This document shows, piece after piece, positions 45,082-54,791 of a DNA stretch of 64,000 nucleotides. The stretch is from assembly GCF_041346925.1 (NCBI RefSeq), contig NZ_CP166840.1:4091001-4155000 (forward strand), written 5' to 3'. Source of the DNA: Agaribacterium sp. ZY112 (lineage in GTDB: Bacteria > Pseudomonadota > Gammaproteobacteria > Pseudomonadales > Cellvibrionaceae). Position numbers and translations under genes: made by a program. The notes beneath the pieces are model-generated. The model searched no databases and had not been told where the DNA came from. It was given only the letters and a program-made list of their open reading frames with translations. How positions within the stretch are numbered: position 1 is the first letter of the stretch; each line of letters begins with the position of its first letter.

Positions 45082-45831
45082 TTAATGCTCTTCTAAAGAC
45101 AGGTCATCGGCCTTTATCAAGCAAATACTGTCTTGTACACAGTCCACAATTTGCAGAGCCTTATTCATGATATCAGACCAAGCCTCTGGTTTTTCTGGCG
45201 CAACAAGCTGCAGGTTAAAACTAAAACTCATTATGTCCCGCTTACCAAAAGGTAGCCAAAGATCGATCGAGTTATTATTCTCGTGCGTGTAAATCGATCG
45301 CCCTGAGACCGTTATACACTTTATAAGTGGTTCAACCCGCTTAGCGGTATCAGGTTCTCTTTCTTGCCATAAAGCAAAACCATTGCCTGCATCTTTAAAG
45401 TTCAACATGGCCATAAGCTCATCACACTCTTGATAGTGCTGTGCCAACCATAGGCGCAACTGCTGATCATCCAGTGCATTATCACAATAGCTCTGCTGCT
45501 CCGTCACCTCATGGGCTTGTAAGGTAAAATGCAGCTCCGCCACATGCGGCCCCCACAAAGGCTTGTGTGGCAAGCACCACCCCCCTGTAAATACGGTCAC
45601 TGATCGACTATCAACATCTTCGTAAAAGGGGTATTGGCTTTTCGATAAAGTATTTAAAAAGGGCCGTAAATCCACCCCTTTTTTATCTGATGAAAAAACA
45701 GGTGGTTTAGGTGGGGCGTTAACTTTAGGTAGGTCGAAACTTAATTGATCGCGAAACAATAAAATTTCGAAACGACTGATATTTTGAGGCGTTAAACTCA
45801 CACGCCGAGACGCAAAGAGACTAGGTAGCAT
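45082..45831 (-). CDS. Unrecognised protein, 249 aa, third gene of operon
   Basis: No family is recognised. There is no signal peptide or membrane segment. The C-terminal half contains the pattern IDLWLPFGKRDIMSFSFNLQL, then an A-x-W helix, and DSICLIKADD, which is echoed at the end of the protein encoded just upstream (PLFFIPLSKECVLFFRFKLKA, then a helix and NVTIEYS). The two may be divergent paralogues of similar size. It starts 4 bp after the stop of the previous gene. Its companions and compact spacing suggest a conserved module, perhaps an effector with cognate partners, which is inference. Confidence 0.6.
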   Translation of the reverse strand: MLPSLFASRRVSLTPQNISRFEILLFRDQLSFDLPKVNAPPKPPVFSSDKKGVDLRPFLNTLSKSQYPFYEDVDSRSVTVFTGGWCLPHKPLWGPHVAELHFTLQAHEVTEQQSYCDNALDDQQLRLWLAQHYQECDELMAMLNFKDAGNGFALWQEREPDTAKRVEPLIKCITVSGRSIYTHENNNSIDLWLPFGKRDIMSFSFNLQLVAPEKPEAWSDIMNKALQIVDCVQDSICLIKADDLSLEEH

Positions 45832-45835
45832 AAAG

Positions 45836-46585
45836 CTAGGCCGTAGCCTCAGCTTGCTTTTTGTCGGCCAACGATTGTGCAGAGTACTCTATGGTTACGT
45901 TCTGCATAAATTCTTTAACTACGGCATCACAGGTCTGCTGAAGGTTGGTTTCTGGGCTGAAGTAGTCCAAGCCATTATAGGCCTTTAGCTTAAATCTGAA
46001 AAATAAAACGCACTCTTTGCTTAATGGGATAAAAAACAAAGGCCACTTCGGTTCCCCTTTTTCTCCCCCAGAAGACATCACCCACTTTAGCCCCGAAAAG
46101 CTCACTGCTTTTAATTCTTTTGCCGACACAGGATATTGGTAGAAGCCATCACCTAAATCACCAAGCTTTGAGCCCTCATTTTGCAGTCCAAACTGCCCGT
46201 GTGTTTCAAGCAAAACAACTTTTAATAAATCACGTTGGCGGAATAAATTTATGTCCTTATCCACTTGTGAATAATTTACAATAAATCCACTTAGCTCCAC
46301 CCCCCCCCAAGATTTGCTGCCTCGACCACGCATTGTCCAGCCACGAAGATAAATTCTTTCACCATAATTACCGTCCTTCCCTTTTAACAACTTAGAGACA
46401 TCCAAAACATCCTGTTTTCCGAAAGTCTGGTCAATAGGGAACATAGCTGTATGCGCAGCATGTTTTAAAATCACCTTATTGCCACTCAAATCGAGTTCAA
46501 GCTCTGGGGAGTGAGTAAAATCTGGCCGGGTCAAAGCCAAATCTGAACCCAGCACTCTATTTTTTAGTACATTTAACCACTTCAT
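45836..46585 (-). CDS. Unrecognised protein, 249 aa, second gene of operon
   Basis: The ATG at 46585 is chosen over a TTG one codon upstream. The protein is soluble-looking, with a beta-rich middle (ERIYLRGWTMRGRGSKSWGGVEL) and a C-terminal pattern resembling that of the next protein. It has no signal peptide. I recognise no family. It starts about 7 bp after the stop of the 452-residue gene and is followed 4 bp later by its possible paralogue, so all three are one transcription unit. Confidence 0.6.
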   Translation of the reverse strand: MKWLNVLKNRVLGSDLALTRPDFTHSPELELDLSGNKVILKHAAHTAMFPIDQTFGKQDVLDVSKLLKGKDGNYGERIYLRGWTMRGRGSKSWGGVELSGFIVNYSQVDKDINLFRQRDLLKVVLLETHGQFGLQNEGSKLGDLGDGFYQYPVSAKELKAVSFSGLKWVMSSGGEKGEPKWPLFFIPLSKECVLFFRFKLKAYNGLDYFSPETNLQQTCDAVVKEFMQNVTIEYSAQSLADKKQAEATA

Positions 46586-46592
46586 CAATCAA

Positions 46593-47951
46593 TTATCCCA
46601 ACATTAATACACGGCGAACAAAACTCATACCCTGAGCTTTATAGTGAGCATTGCTGCGACGCCGCATTTCAACCTCATCCGCAAACGGGTTTAAGTGGGG
46701 GTTCGCCTCACGCTCTGTCGAATTCATGCGGGCAGCCACCATATCTTTAGCTGCTGTGGTTTTGTTATACATGCCTTTTAAAGCAAAACCGGAACCCACA
46801 GCTCCTGCAACCGATAAAGTCGGAATGGCCGTTGCCGGAGCCAAGATAGCTGCGCCAATAGCGCCACCCACCCCCAAGGTGCCAAGTATCGCTTGCCCAG
46901 TACCCAGCACCCTTTCATTGGCCTTGGTTTTAAAATCTTGTGCTTTACCGGCATCGTAGCCCATATTCACTAGGCCCTTACGCAAACGTTCACCGTTACC
47001 GGATTGTGCCGCTTGGCTGTTCACATCGTGTTTATGGCTAACGAACACCTTATCGTGAATGGCCATTTGTGTATTTTTCATCAGCGGTAGTATTTGGCTA
47101 ACATCTTTATTGGGGCTTAAAAACACGGCTGTATGACAGCTAAGATCTTTATTACCAGCCAGCTTCAGGGCGTTGTGAAAAGTATGGATACCATCACCAT
47201 GCACCGTCCACTGCACCTTTTTACCTTTTGCCTGAGCACGCAGTAATGCCTTTGCTAGGCTTTGAGCCGCATAACGCTGATTTAGACCTTCAGCCTGTGA
47301 TTTTAATGGTTTACCACTGTTATACATTTGGGGCGGGTTAAAAAATAAGGTATAGCTATCATCCGCAGCCAAACCACCCGCCTCTCTTGCCCACTTCTGA
47401 TCACCATAAGCAGTATCTATCATTGGAGGTAGAATTGTAGAAGCCGCCTGCTCTGCATCTTCACAAAGCCCATTCACCGCAGCCCTAGTCGTTTTAATCT
47501 CTGTTTGCGGTTTTTTATTTAAAACAAAATCTCGACGATCTTGCTCAACATGATAAAGACCTGGATCAAGGTCATTAAACCTCGCCAAATCCAAACCTGT
47601 AATATAAACCCCCGATGGCTTACCATGATTATGGCCATCTTGAAGGATGGTATAAGAAACTTTCACCTTACCTATCATCGATACACGCTGTTTAGGGTTA
47701 GCAGGGTCAAAGTGTGAGGATAGGCCACCAGCCTTGGCCTTAAGCTGCTTGATGCGATGAAACACATAGCGCAACTCAGCTTTACCCTTTTCACTGCCAC
47801 CAGAAAACTGGTTTAACAAAGCGCTATCGATATAAACCGCGCGTCCGCAACGCCCGTCTGTGTCATCATCAAATAGAATAAATTGGCTTGCTGTGCTTGA
47901 AGTACGGGAGAAGCCCGCCTGTTGTGCGATTTGATTTGCTTGTGCATTCAT
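46593..47951 (-). CDS. Unrecognised 452-aa protein with C-terminal hydrophobic hairpin, first gene of operon
   Basis: No family is recognised. An N-terminal domain (about residues 1-140) contains FILFDDDTDGRCGRAVYIDS and a Lys-rich helix. A middle alpha/beta part has VQWTVHGDGIHTFHNALKL and MAIHDKVFVSHKHD. A Gly/Ala-rich hydrophobic stretch (about 350-395; LGVGGAIGAAILAPATAIP and AGAVGSGFALKG) could form a membrane hairpin. The C-terminus is basic (EMRRRSNAHYK). There is no signal peptide. Such a build occurs in some secreted toxins and in some phage-like proteins, but there is no secretion-system gene here. It heads a tight operon with two possibly paralogous partners. Confidence 0.6.
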   Translation of the reverse strand: MNAQANQIAQQAGFSRTSSTASQFILFDDDTDGRCGRAVYIDSALLNQFSGGSEKGKAELRYVFHRIKQLKAKAGGLSSHFDPANPKQRVSMIGKVKVSYTILQDGHNHGKPSGVYITGLDLARFNDLDPGLYHVEQDRRDFVLNKKPQTEIKTTRAAVNGLCEDAEQAASTILPPMIDTAYGDQKWAREAGGLAADDSYTLFFNPPQMYNSGKPLKSQAEGLNQRYAAQSLAKALLRAQAKGKKVQWTVHGDGIHTFHNALKLAGNKDLSCHTAVFLSPNKDVSQILPLMKNTQMAIHDKVFVSHKHDVNSQAAQSGNGERLRKGLVNMGYDAGKAQDFKTKANERVLGTGQAILGTLGVGGAIGAAILAPATAIPTLSVAGAVGSGFALKGMYNKTTAAKDMVAARMNSTEREANPHLNPFADEVEMRRRSNAHYKAQGMSFVRRVLMLG

Positions 47952-48317
47952 ATATAAAGTCCATTACCTAGGCTCGTAAAGCAAGAGCCACTATCCTTTG
48001 GAAAAAGTAAGAGTGCGCGCCGACCATCAATAGAGCATAATCATTTAAAGTGCAGCAGAGCATTATAAGGAAATATACATTTCGCTCAAAATCCAACCAG
48101 CGCAATAATGCCAACTCTATCACATTCTTCTCTCGAGCTCGGGATGTTCTTTCACTATTTGAAGTTAGTCTCTACCTGTATGATAACGGCTTCCGGGCCA
48201 AGCTTTATGATATAGAACATCCATCGCTTACGAGGGCTGATCAGCCAAACAGCTTGTTTATAAATTAACCGTTATGTACCCTCTTACGCTAGATTTTTCA
48301 TGGAAGAGGTTGATCAC
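47952..48317. other. Divergent promoter region
   Basis: About 365 bp between the divergent unrecognised genes. A 72-codon frame inside it has only a GTG start and no ribosome site, so I do not accept it. The GAGG ribosome site of the next gene lies at its end. Confidence 0.45.
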
Positions 48318-49037
48318 ATGTATTTCCGACTTAGCCCCAACGGTTATGATGTCTCTGGCGACATTCAATGGTTCGCAAGCGCTACCCCCTATGACCCACC
48401 TCGTGGAGTGCTACACCGCACTTTGCATAATCAAGCTGGGAATATAGGCCCATTACCTGGCGATATGGCCCGCTCAGCAGTTGGATTAATTAATGGGGAT
48501 CTTGGCTCTGTTGTCGGTGATCGCGAAGCCGGTCTCGGGCGAAGCTGGGAAAGGCTACATATGATTGGTGTGAGTGCTGGCATCCTGCATGAACGCCGTT
48601 ATTCTAATTTTAATACAGTTATTGGTAGCCACGCCTTAAATACAGCAATGATCCCGTTTGAAGGCATAGCAAACTGGGTACTAAGACAAGACCGCAGCTT
48701 TTATTACATTGTTAATGTCGACGAGCAAAAAACCTTAAGATTCACAGACAGGCAAGGCAATACAAGGTTGGAGCCCGTCCCCACCAAAATGCGCCAAGCC
48801 ATTACCTACACGTCAGAATTTAACCCCAACATTTGGATAACATTACGCCAAGCGCACGAGGATACTCGCACGATTGCTTTAAATCCCGCCAACGGTATTG
48901 ACTATAGCGCTGGCATTACTGATGACCTAAAAATGAGAACCAGTAATTGGCAAGCAATTTACGGTCAAATTGCTGCTATCGATCAGCAAGTATTAGACGC
49001 TCAACGAAATGATATTTGGAATTTACAGCCTCAATAA
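48318..49037 (+). CDS. Unrecognised 239-aa protein with a faint His-Me-finger-like motif
   Basis: The ATG at 48318 is chosen because GAGG lies 8 bases before it; an in-frame ATG six codons upstream has none. There is no signal peptide. The stretch WERLHMIGVSAGILHERRYS, N99, N108 and MIPFE (H81, N99, N108, E115) recalls the spacing of H...N...N...E residues in DNA/RNA non-specific endonuclease-like toxins (G/R-H-L/M-I-x-G...N...N-x2-M). The likeness is weak and I do not assign the family. It is divergent from the three-gene operon and ended by a strong terminator. Confidence 0.55.
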   Translation: MYFRLSPNGYDVSGDIQWFASATPYDPPRGVLHRTLHNQAGNIGPLPGDMARSAVGLINGDLGSVVGDREAGLGRSWERLHMIGVSAGILHERRYSNFNTVIGSHALNTAMIPFEGIANWVLRQDRSFYYIVNVDEQKTLRFTDRQGNTRLEPVPTKMRQAITYTSEFNPNIWITLRQAHEDTRTIALNPANGIDYSAGITDDLKMRTSNWQAIYGQIAAIDQQVLDAQRNDIWNLQPQ

Positions 49038-49064
49038 GGAACTTACGCTACACAAGCAATCAAC

Positions 49065-49101
49065 AAACTAAAAAGGCTAACTAATATAGCCTTTTTAGTT
49101 T
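49065..49101. terminator. Bidirectional terminator between convergent genes
   Basis: AAACTAAAAAGGCTA and TAGCCTTTTTAGTTT form a perfect 15-bp stem with a 7-nt loop. The A-run on one side and the T-run on the other make it effective for both the upstream plus-strand gene and the DUF1254 gene. Confidence 0.85.
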
Positions 49102-49117
49102 CACTTATTTAATGGCC

Positions 49118-50641
49118 TTACTTAGAGATGTTTTCTATATCGTTCAACATCCAAGTTTTAAACCAGTCTTTAGTTTCAGGGCGATATAAACGAAACAGAA
49201 AGAACCAATCGTTAGCGTTTGTAGCGCTTTCTGTGGTGACCCAGTTAGCTTCATAGCCTTTGGGTACGTTATCTAGGTTAGGAGCATAATAAACATCAAC
49301 GGAACCATCAGCGTTCGCAACCATTTTATCTAAGTCTTTAGTCGATGCCCCAACACGATCCACATCACGGTTAAAGTTCTTAGTCTCCATGTTGTACACA
49401 ATAGCCGACCAAAAATCTTTTGCCGGCACATCCGCAGGCACATTGAGTTTGTAGGTGTCTTCACCGTTAAGCAGATTGCCATCAGAGTCGCGCAGCCCGG
49501 TTAGATAGAAAGTAGCGCCGCCGAGTTTGCTCGGTAAAAAAGTTACATAAAAATAGGAAGCCGCACGTTTATCGATTAAGATTTCTTCACCATCTTCAAA
49601 TGGGAAACCCAGCTTAGCCTGCTCACCAAAATTCCAGAATGACCACTCTGAGCGCTTTTCACCATCTTTAACCCAAAGTGGCGCTACTGTTTCCCCTTCT
49701 GTAACAAATTTTTTCTGCATATAAGAATAAGCAAGCTCTAAGCCTTCAAGTGCAGCTTTTTTCTGGGCTGGGGTAGGATTAAACGCTTCGCCTTTTTTAA
49801 TACCAATACTTTGCAACAGTGAGTACATAGCGCGATCTTTCTCACGTATTGGGTTGTTTTGTACAACATCGTTTATATCTTCAATAAATGTCATATTGTA
49901 ATAAGGCAAGCAATCGTACGAAAGGGCCGTGACATCCAGATATTCAGTAGGCTCGATTACCCCCTTAATAGCTTCCTCTAATGAATACACTTTTATGCCT
50001 TTAGCATGTTTACCAGCATCCGCGTGAGTAGCACCATTCAAAAGTGTCGGACGGAATGAGTAAGAAGCGTCATGTCCATCCATATTGGGTACGATGATAT
50101 AACCTTTAGCCTCAAGTTCTCGTGCACTGCCGTGTTTATCGTCATAGTTTGGTGGCAAGAATAGATATTTACCGCCCTTACCTTCGTCAACGCCTTTAGA
50201 GCCAACATCAAGCATCGGTACATGCCACGCAGAAATAAACGAACCGAAATAGTCTATCTTTTCACTCATTGGCGGCACTTCAACAACCATTGCGCCATTC
50301 TTCGTAGAGATGGAACCCCAGGCGTAAGCGGTAGTATCATTTGCAGTTAAAAAACCTTTCTCAGAACCAAAAGGTTTAGTTACAAAATTAACGGTATCGT
50401 AATCGCCCCCGGCTCGCCTAGTGGCTTTAATAAAGTCCACCTGAGCAACCGCAGGCATATAATAAATAGCAGCTTGAGTTGCACGCTGAACCATGATCTC
50501 ATATTCAATGTTAACGTGCTGTTTAGAACGGGCTAAAATATTACCTGTATCGTTAAAATTTTTCCCTGTAGGCGTCATAGCCACTGAGGGTGATGACACC
50601 CAAAAGGCAGCAACAGCTGTCAAAGTAAGTATTTTTTTCAT
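49118..50641 (-). CDS. DUF1254/DUF1214 secreted protein
   Basis: The product has about 507 residues from the ATG at 50641, which opens a signal peptide (MKKILTLTAVAAFWVSSPSVA). An upstream in-frame extension would add about 35 residues, including a stretch resembling a lipobox (FISAC), without a ribosome site. DUF1254 comes first (about 40-180; VDFIKATRRAGGDYDTVNFV, TAYAWGSISTKNGAMVVE), then DUF1214 (about 370-500; WSAIVYNMETKNF, GYEANWVTTE). The family is widespread and of unknown function, sometimes called a periplasmic VP1-like or CAZyme-associated protein. It is followed closely by the broken DUF4405 gene upstream on the same strand. Confidence 0.85.
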   Translation of the reverse strand: MKKILTLTAVAAFWVSSPSVAMTPTGKNFNDTGNILARSKQHVNIEYEIMVQRATQAAIYYMPAVAQVDFIKATRRAGGDYDTVNFVTKPFGSEKGFLTANDTTAYAWGSISTKNGAMVVEVPPMSEKIDYFGSFISAWHVPMLDVGSKGVDEGKGGKYLFLPPNYDDKHGSARELEAKGYIIVPNMDGHDASYSFRPTLLNGATHADAGKHAKGIKVYSLEEAIKGVIEPTEYLDVTALSYDCLPYYNMTFIEDINDVVQNNPIREKDRAMYSLLQSIGIKKGEAFNPTPAQKKAALEGLELAYSYMQKKFVTEGETVAPLWVKDGEKRSEWSFWNFGEQAKLGFPFEDGEEILIDKRAASYFYVTFLPSKLGGATFYLTGLRDSDGNLLNGEDTYKLNVPADVPAKDFWSAIVYNMETKNFNRDVDRVGASTKDLDKMVANADGSVDVYYAPNLDNVPKGYEANWVTTESATNANDWFFLFRLYRPETKDWFKTWMLNDIENISK

Positions 50642-50742
50642 CGGTACATTCTCGCAAGCAGAAATGAAGAGAGTATTAACAAGAGCAACAAAAAACAACG
50701 GAGATATTCTAAAGCGACTTGCGTATATATTCATGAGGGCAT

Positions 50743-51227
50743 TCATTTGGATTCAATTAACCACAACGGCTCTATCACGTCATAGATATCAACGTTGTTC
50801 AATACAGCTATTTCATTAAGCGACAGTTCTGAACTGACATGATTCATACCTGCATCATTTAACTCTGACACAATTTTCTTGGGATCAACATCGAATAAGG
50901 GGGCTATATGTTCTATTTTTGCATTTGAGATCTTTGTAAACGCTGCATCAGCTGAATAGATATCTTTAAATGACACCAAAAATAAGACGCAACCAAGGAA
51001 TAAACCTGCGAATATGAAGTAGCGACTATTATTGGTAAAGTACTTAAAAAATGACTTTTTGTGGTTATAGATATGAAGGAGGCTAGCCCCCAAAAAACAA
51101 CACTTAACCATTCATGAGTAGCTCTTACACTGCCTGGCCCCATTTCAAAAAAAATCAACATACCACTAGCTGAAGCAACCAAAAAAGAACCAATAGTTAG
51201 TGGCGTGTAAAATTTTCGTATATTCAT
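50743..51227 (-). pseudogene. DUF4405-like membrane protein with a frameshift at a homopolymer
   Basis: The ATG at 51227 follows AAGGAG at proper spacing. Frame 1 codes for MNIRKFYTPLTIGSFLVASA to HEWLSVVF, the usual DUF4405 beginning with its conserved His. At a T6G5 run near 51088-51100 the sequence must change frame to continue as GASLLHIYNHKKSFFKYF, the rest of the second membrane helix and the loop, then one more TM and a soluble tail (KIEHIAPLFDV...DVIEPLWL). The two frames together make one 160-residue protein. It could be a real pseudogene, a sequencing error or a slippage site. Confidence 0.75.
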
Positions 51228-51630
51228 TCTCACTACTCCTTAGGGCGCCACTGCCTATCCCTGCACCTTTTTACTAAGACCAAGAATTGAAAAACCCTAG
51301 TTATTACTTGAACCGTGACGAAAAAGCCTAGGCCTCCTAGACTCTATTCACGCAATTAAACAGCTCCCGCTTACACTCGACATAAAGAACTTCCTGTTAA
51401 AAACAACATCAACCGTCTTTGTAAGGAGTAAAGTCACCTGACTACTCTATATTTCAACTTAATTCATAACTGTTATTTATCGTAATACTCATATCTAAAC
51501 ACGCATCTAGATATAGACGGACCAGCCTAGCCCGTACCTTATATCTATATTCACACATTCAATCTAACAAACCCAATACCCAAGCATCTATAAATACAAT
51601 CTATAAATTACCTAACCCACAAACAAAAAA
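51228..51630. other. Gene-free interval
   Basis: About 400 bp between the DUF4405 start and the 3' end of the RND operon. No credible frame and no dyad beyond the terminator listed next. It must carry the promoter of the DUF4405/DUF1254 unit. Confidence 0.5.
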
Positions 51631-51648
51631 GCAGGGTGTTAACCCTGC
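51621..51648 (-). terminator. Rho-independent terminator of the second RND operon
   Basis: On the minus strand GCAGGG-TTAACA-CCCTGC forms a GC-rich stem right after the permease stop and is followed by TTTTTTGTTTG, a classic intrinsic terminator. Confidence 0.9.
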
Positions 51649-51656
51649 CTCTGGCT

Positions 51657-54600
51657 TTAAGCTAATGGTTTGGCTGCGGCCTCCCCTTTGAATTTTTCCC
51701 TTATCCTTTGGATAATTGCGTAAAACACAGGGGTAAAGAAGGTTCCTAATAACAGTGCGGCAAGCATGCCACCAAATACGGTAAAACCGAGTGACTTCTG
51801 ACTGACCATACCGGCGCCGGATGCCATTAATAAAGGAATAATACCTAAGATAAATGAGAAGGCTGTCATGCACACTGCACGAAAACGCTGGCTTGCACCT
51901 TCACGAGCGGCATCATCTATCGCTAGGCCTTTTTCGCGTTGCTCTTTGGCAAACTCAACAACCAAGATCGCATTCTTAGCAGCCATGCCCAAGAGTAAAA
52001 CCAAACCCACTTGCGCATACAGATTCAGAGACAAACCAAGTATGGCTACGGTACCAATAGCACCTAATAAAGCGATAGGAACCACCAACAAAATAGCGCC
52101 AGGAATACTCCAACTTTCGTATTGCCCCACCAAAAACAAATAAACAAAAATAAGTGCAAGAGCAAAGGCAATACCTGCAACACTACCGGCTTTAATTTGC
52201 TGGAAAGTAAGCCCTGTCCACTCGTATTTATAACCCGCTGGTAAATCTGTTTTTGCGAGTTCCTGTAGATAGTGAATACCTTCACCTGAACTCATACCTT
52301 GCCCTGGGCTAATACGAAGTACGGAGCTAGAAAAAGTGTTGTAGCGCTCAATGGTTTTGGGGCCTGTCACCTGGCGAATATTCATTAATGTCGCTAGTGG
52401 GATGGGTTCACCATCAACACTGCGAATATAGATACTCTGAATATCGTTTAAGCTCATACGATACTGCGCATCAGCTTGCATCATTACACGATAGTTTTGG
52501 CCATAAACACTAAAGTCATTTACGTACAAAGAGCCCAATTGTGTTTGCAAGGTTAAAAACAATTCCTGCAAATTAATTCCCAGTTTTTTCGCTCTCACCC
52601 TATCAATATCTAAGAAGTATTGAGGTGTCGATGCACTAAAGGTCGTGAAAGCACTCTCTATACCTGGGTTTTCTTGCACCTTGCCGATAAAAGTATTAAT
52701 GGCTTTAGATAACTCTTCAGGACTTTGACCTTCACTGCTTTGCATCACAAACTCTAAACCACCGGCCACACTCATACCGTTAATAGCCGGCGGATTAAGT
52801 GCATAAACCTGAGCCTCTGGAAACCCTACAAAGGCTTTACCATTGGTTTTTTGGGTGGTGGCAAAAGAGCTGTTAATTAAACCTTCTCGCTCTTCCCAAG
52901 GCTTTAAAGATACAAATAAGGTACCCGAGTTACTTTCTGCCGTACCCGATAAAATACCGTAACCTGCAAAACTGGTAACGTATTTAACATTGGGGTCTTG
53001 TAAGAGCATATCACTGACATGTTCAACCGTTTCACTTGTACGATTAAGGCTAGCGGAATCTGGTAATTGCACATTCACCAAGATCACGCCTTTATCTTCA
53101 GGCGGGACGAAAGCCGTAGGTGTGGTTAAGCCTAACCAAGCTAAACCTGCCAGCATCAAAGCAAAGATAAACATCACCCTTATGCTTTTATGTACACAAA
53201 AAGCCACACCCTGTGAATAGCGTGCAGTTATAGCTTCAAAGCTTGAATTAAACCAGCGATACCAAGCAGGCTGCTTTTCTTCACGTTTAAGTAAAATGGC
53301 GCATAAAGCAGGGCTTAAGGTAAGTGCATTCACACTAGAAAAAAGCACCGCCACACAAATGGTGATGGCAAACTGTCGATACATTTGCCCGGTGATACCT
53401 GGCAACAAAGCAACAGGAACAAATACCGCAAGCAATACTAAGGTCGTTGTCAAAACTGGGCCTGTTACCTGCTTCATGCTGGCAATAGCGGCTTGTGGCA
53501 CACTGAAGTCAGGGTTGTCACGTAGCTGCCTATCGGTATTTTCGACAACCAAAATACCATCATCCACCACAATACCAATGGCAAGTACAAGACCAAATAA
53601 ACTAACGGTATTAATACTCATGCCTGTAACAAGCAATACGGTAAAGGTCGCTACCAGTGATACCGGAATCGCCACCGCAGGTACTAATGCCGAACGCCAG
53701 TTACCCAAAAACACAAAGATCACGATGACCACCAAGAGAACGGCTTGAATCAGTGTCTCTTTTACCGAGTTAATACTTTCGCTGATATAAGCGGTGGTGT
53801 CGTAACTAACAACGTATTTAAGACCGTCAGGAAAATAGAGTTTCTCTTGTTCAATGGCGGCAAGTATTTCTTCGGCGGCATCCAAGGCGTTAGCCCCCGG
53901 AGACAAATACATCGATAAATTAACCGCAGGCTTGTTATTTAACTTACCAGTTACGCTGTAGTCTGCTTGGCCTAGCTCTACGCGTGCAACATCACGTAAA
54001 TAAACAATGTTTTGTGAGTCTCCCGTTCGCAGTACTATTTCACCGAATTCATCAGCAGTCGTCAGGCGACCTTTTGCGACCAAGCTGTACTCCATTTGCA
54101 GCTCTTCTGAAAACGGCGGTGCGCCAATTTTACCTGCGGCAACTTGTACGTTCTGCTCACGTAGAGCATTAACAATATCGTTGGTTGTTAAACCAAGGCT
54201 GGCCATCTTTACGGGGTTTAACCATAAACGCATTGAGTAATCGGCGGCACCAATAATAGAGGCATCTGAAATACCGTTAATACGCTTAATAACCGGCTGC
54301 ACATTAATTTTCAGATAGTTTGAAATAGTCGTATAAGAGAGGCTTTCATCCTCACTAAAAAAACTCACAATCATCAAAATATCAGGTGATTTTTTATCAA
54401 TGCTTAAACCGGCCGAGGTCACTTCGCTTGGTAGCATAGGTTCGGCCAGTTTGACCCTATTTTGTACTCGCACTAAGGCCATGTCGGGATCTTCGCCAAC
54501 ATCAAAAGTCACATCAAGGCGATAGCTACCGTCATTTGAGCTCTTAGAGCTCATATAGATCATGCCTTCTACGCCATTCACTTTATCTTCAATAGGCCTT

Positions 54601-54788
54601 GCGACAGTTTCTTCTACCACACTCGATGAAGCCCCCGCATAAGCACCACTAACACTGATGGTTGGCGGACTAATCGGTGGGTATTCGGCAACAGGTAAAG
54701 ATACGTAAGAGATCAACCCCATTAAGGTCAATACAAGCGAGATCACCAAGGCCAACTTGGGTCTACGAATAAACGTTTCGCTGATCAT
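51657..54788 (-). CDS. RND multidrug efflux permease (AcrB/MexB/HAE1 type)
   Basis: The protein has 1043 residues, the AcrB length. It begins [18 protein letters not shown]. The TM4 relay motif is [13 protein letters not shown], and the C-terminal half shows [20 protein letters not shown] followed by [20 protein letters not shown], all characteristic of the HAE1 drug/hydrophobe class. It pumps amphiphilic compounds with proton exchange and works with the adaptor encoded 3 bp upstream and with a TolC-like channel not present in the window. This is a different subfamily from the pump at 15-18 kb. A clear terminator follows. Confidence 0.93.
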   Translation of the reverse strand: MISETFIRRPKLALVISLVLTLMGLISYVSLPVAEYPPISPPTISVSGAYAGASSSVVEETVARPIEDKVNGVEGMIYMSSKSSNDGSYRLDVTFDVGEDPDMALVRVQNRVKLAEPMLPSEVTSAGLSIDKKSPDILMIVSFFSEDESLSYTTISNYLKINVQPVIKRINGISDASIIGAADYSMRLWLNPVKMASLGLTTNDIVNALREQNVQVAAGKIGAPPFSEELQMEYSLVAKGRLTTADEFGEIVLRTGDSQNIVYLRDVARVELGQADYSVTGKLNNKPAVNLSMYLSPGANALDAAEEILAAIEQEKLYFPDGLKYVVSYDTTAYISESINSVKETLIQAVLLVVIVIFVFLGNWRSALVPAVAIPVSLVATFTVLLVTGMSINTVSLFGLVLAIGIVVDDGILVVENTDRQLRDNPDFSVPQAAIASMKQVTGPVLTTTLVLLAVFVPVALLPGITGQMYRQFAITICVAVLFSSVNALTLSPALCAILLKREEKQPAWYRWFNSSFEAITARYSQGVAFCVHKSIRVMFIFALMLAGLAWLGLTTPTAFVPPEDKGVILVNVQLPDSASLNRTSETVEHVSDMLLQDPNVKYVTSFAGYGILSGTAESNSGTLFVSLKPWEEREGLINSSFATTQKTNGKAFVGFPEAQVYALNPPAINGMSVAGGLEFVMQSSEGQSPEELSKAINTFIGKVQENPGIESAFTTFSASTPQYFLDIDRVRAKKLGINLQELFLTLQTQLGSLYVNDFSVYGQNYRVMMQADAQYRMSLNDIQSIYIRSVDGEPIPLATLMNIRQVTGPKTIERYNTFSSSVLRISPGQGMSSGEGIHYLQELAKTDLPAGYKYEWTGLTFQQIKAGSVAGIAFALALIFVYLFLVGQYESWSIPGAILLVVPIALLGAIGTVAILGLSLNLYAQVGLVLLLGMAAKNAILVVEFAKEQREKGLAIDDAAREGASQRFRAVCMTAFSFILGIIPLLMASGAGMVSQKSLGFTVFGGMLAALLLGTFFTPVFYAIIQRIREKFKGEAAAKPLA

Positions 54789-54791
54789 GCC

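Noticed and set aside
48050..48268. 72-codon plus-strand frame
   Set aside because: GTG start without ribosome site, low-information sequence, in a divergent promoter region.
41738..49037. Idea that 41-49 kb is a prophage or integrated element
   Set aside because: No integrase, structural phage gene, tRNA-linked direct repeats or insertion sequence is visible.
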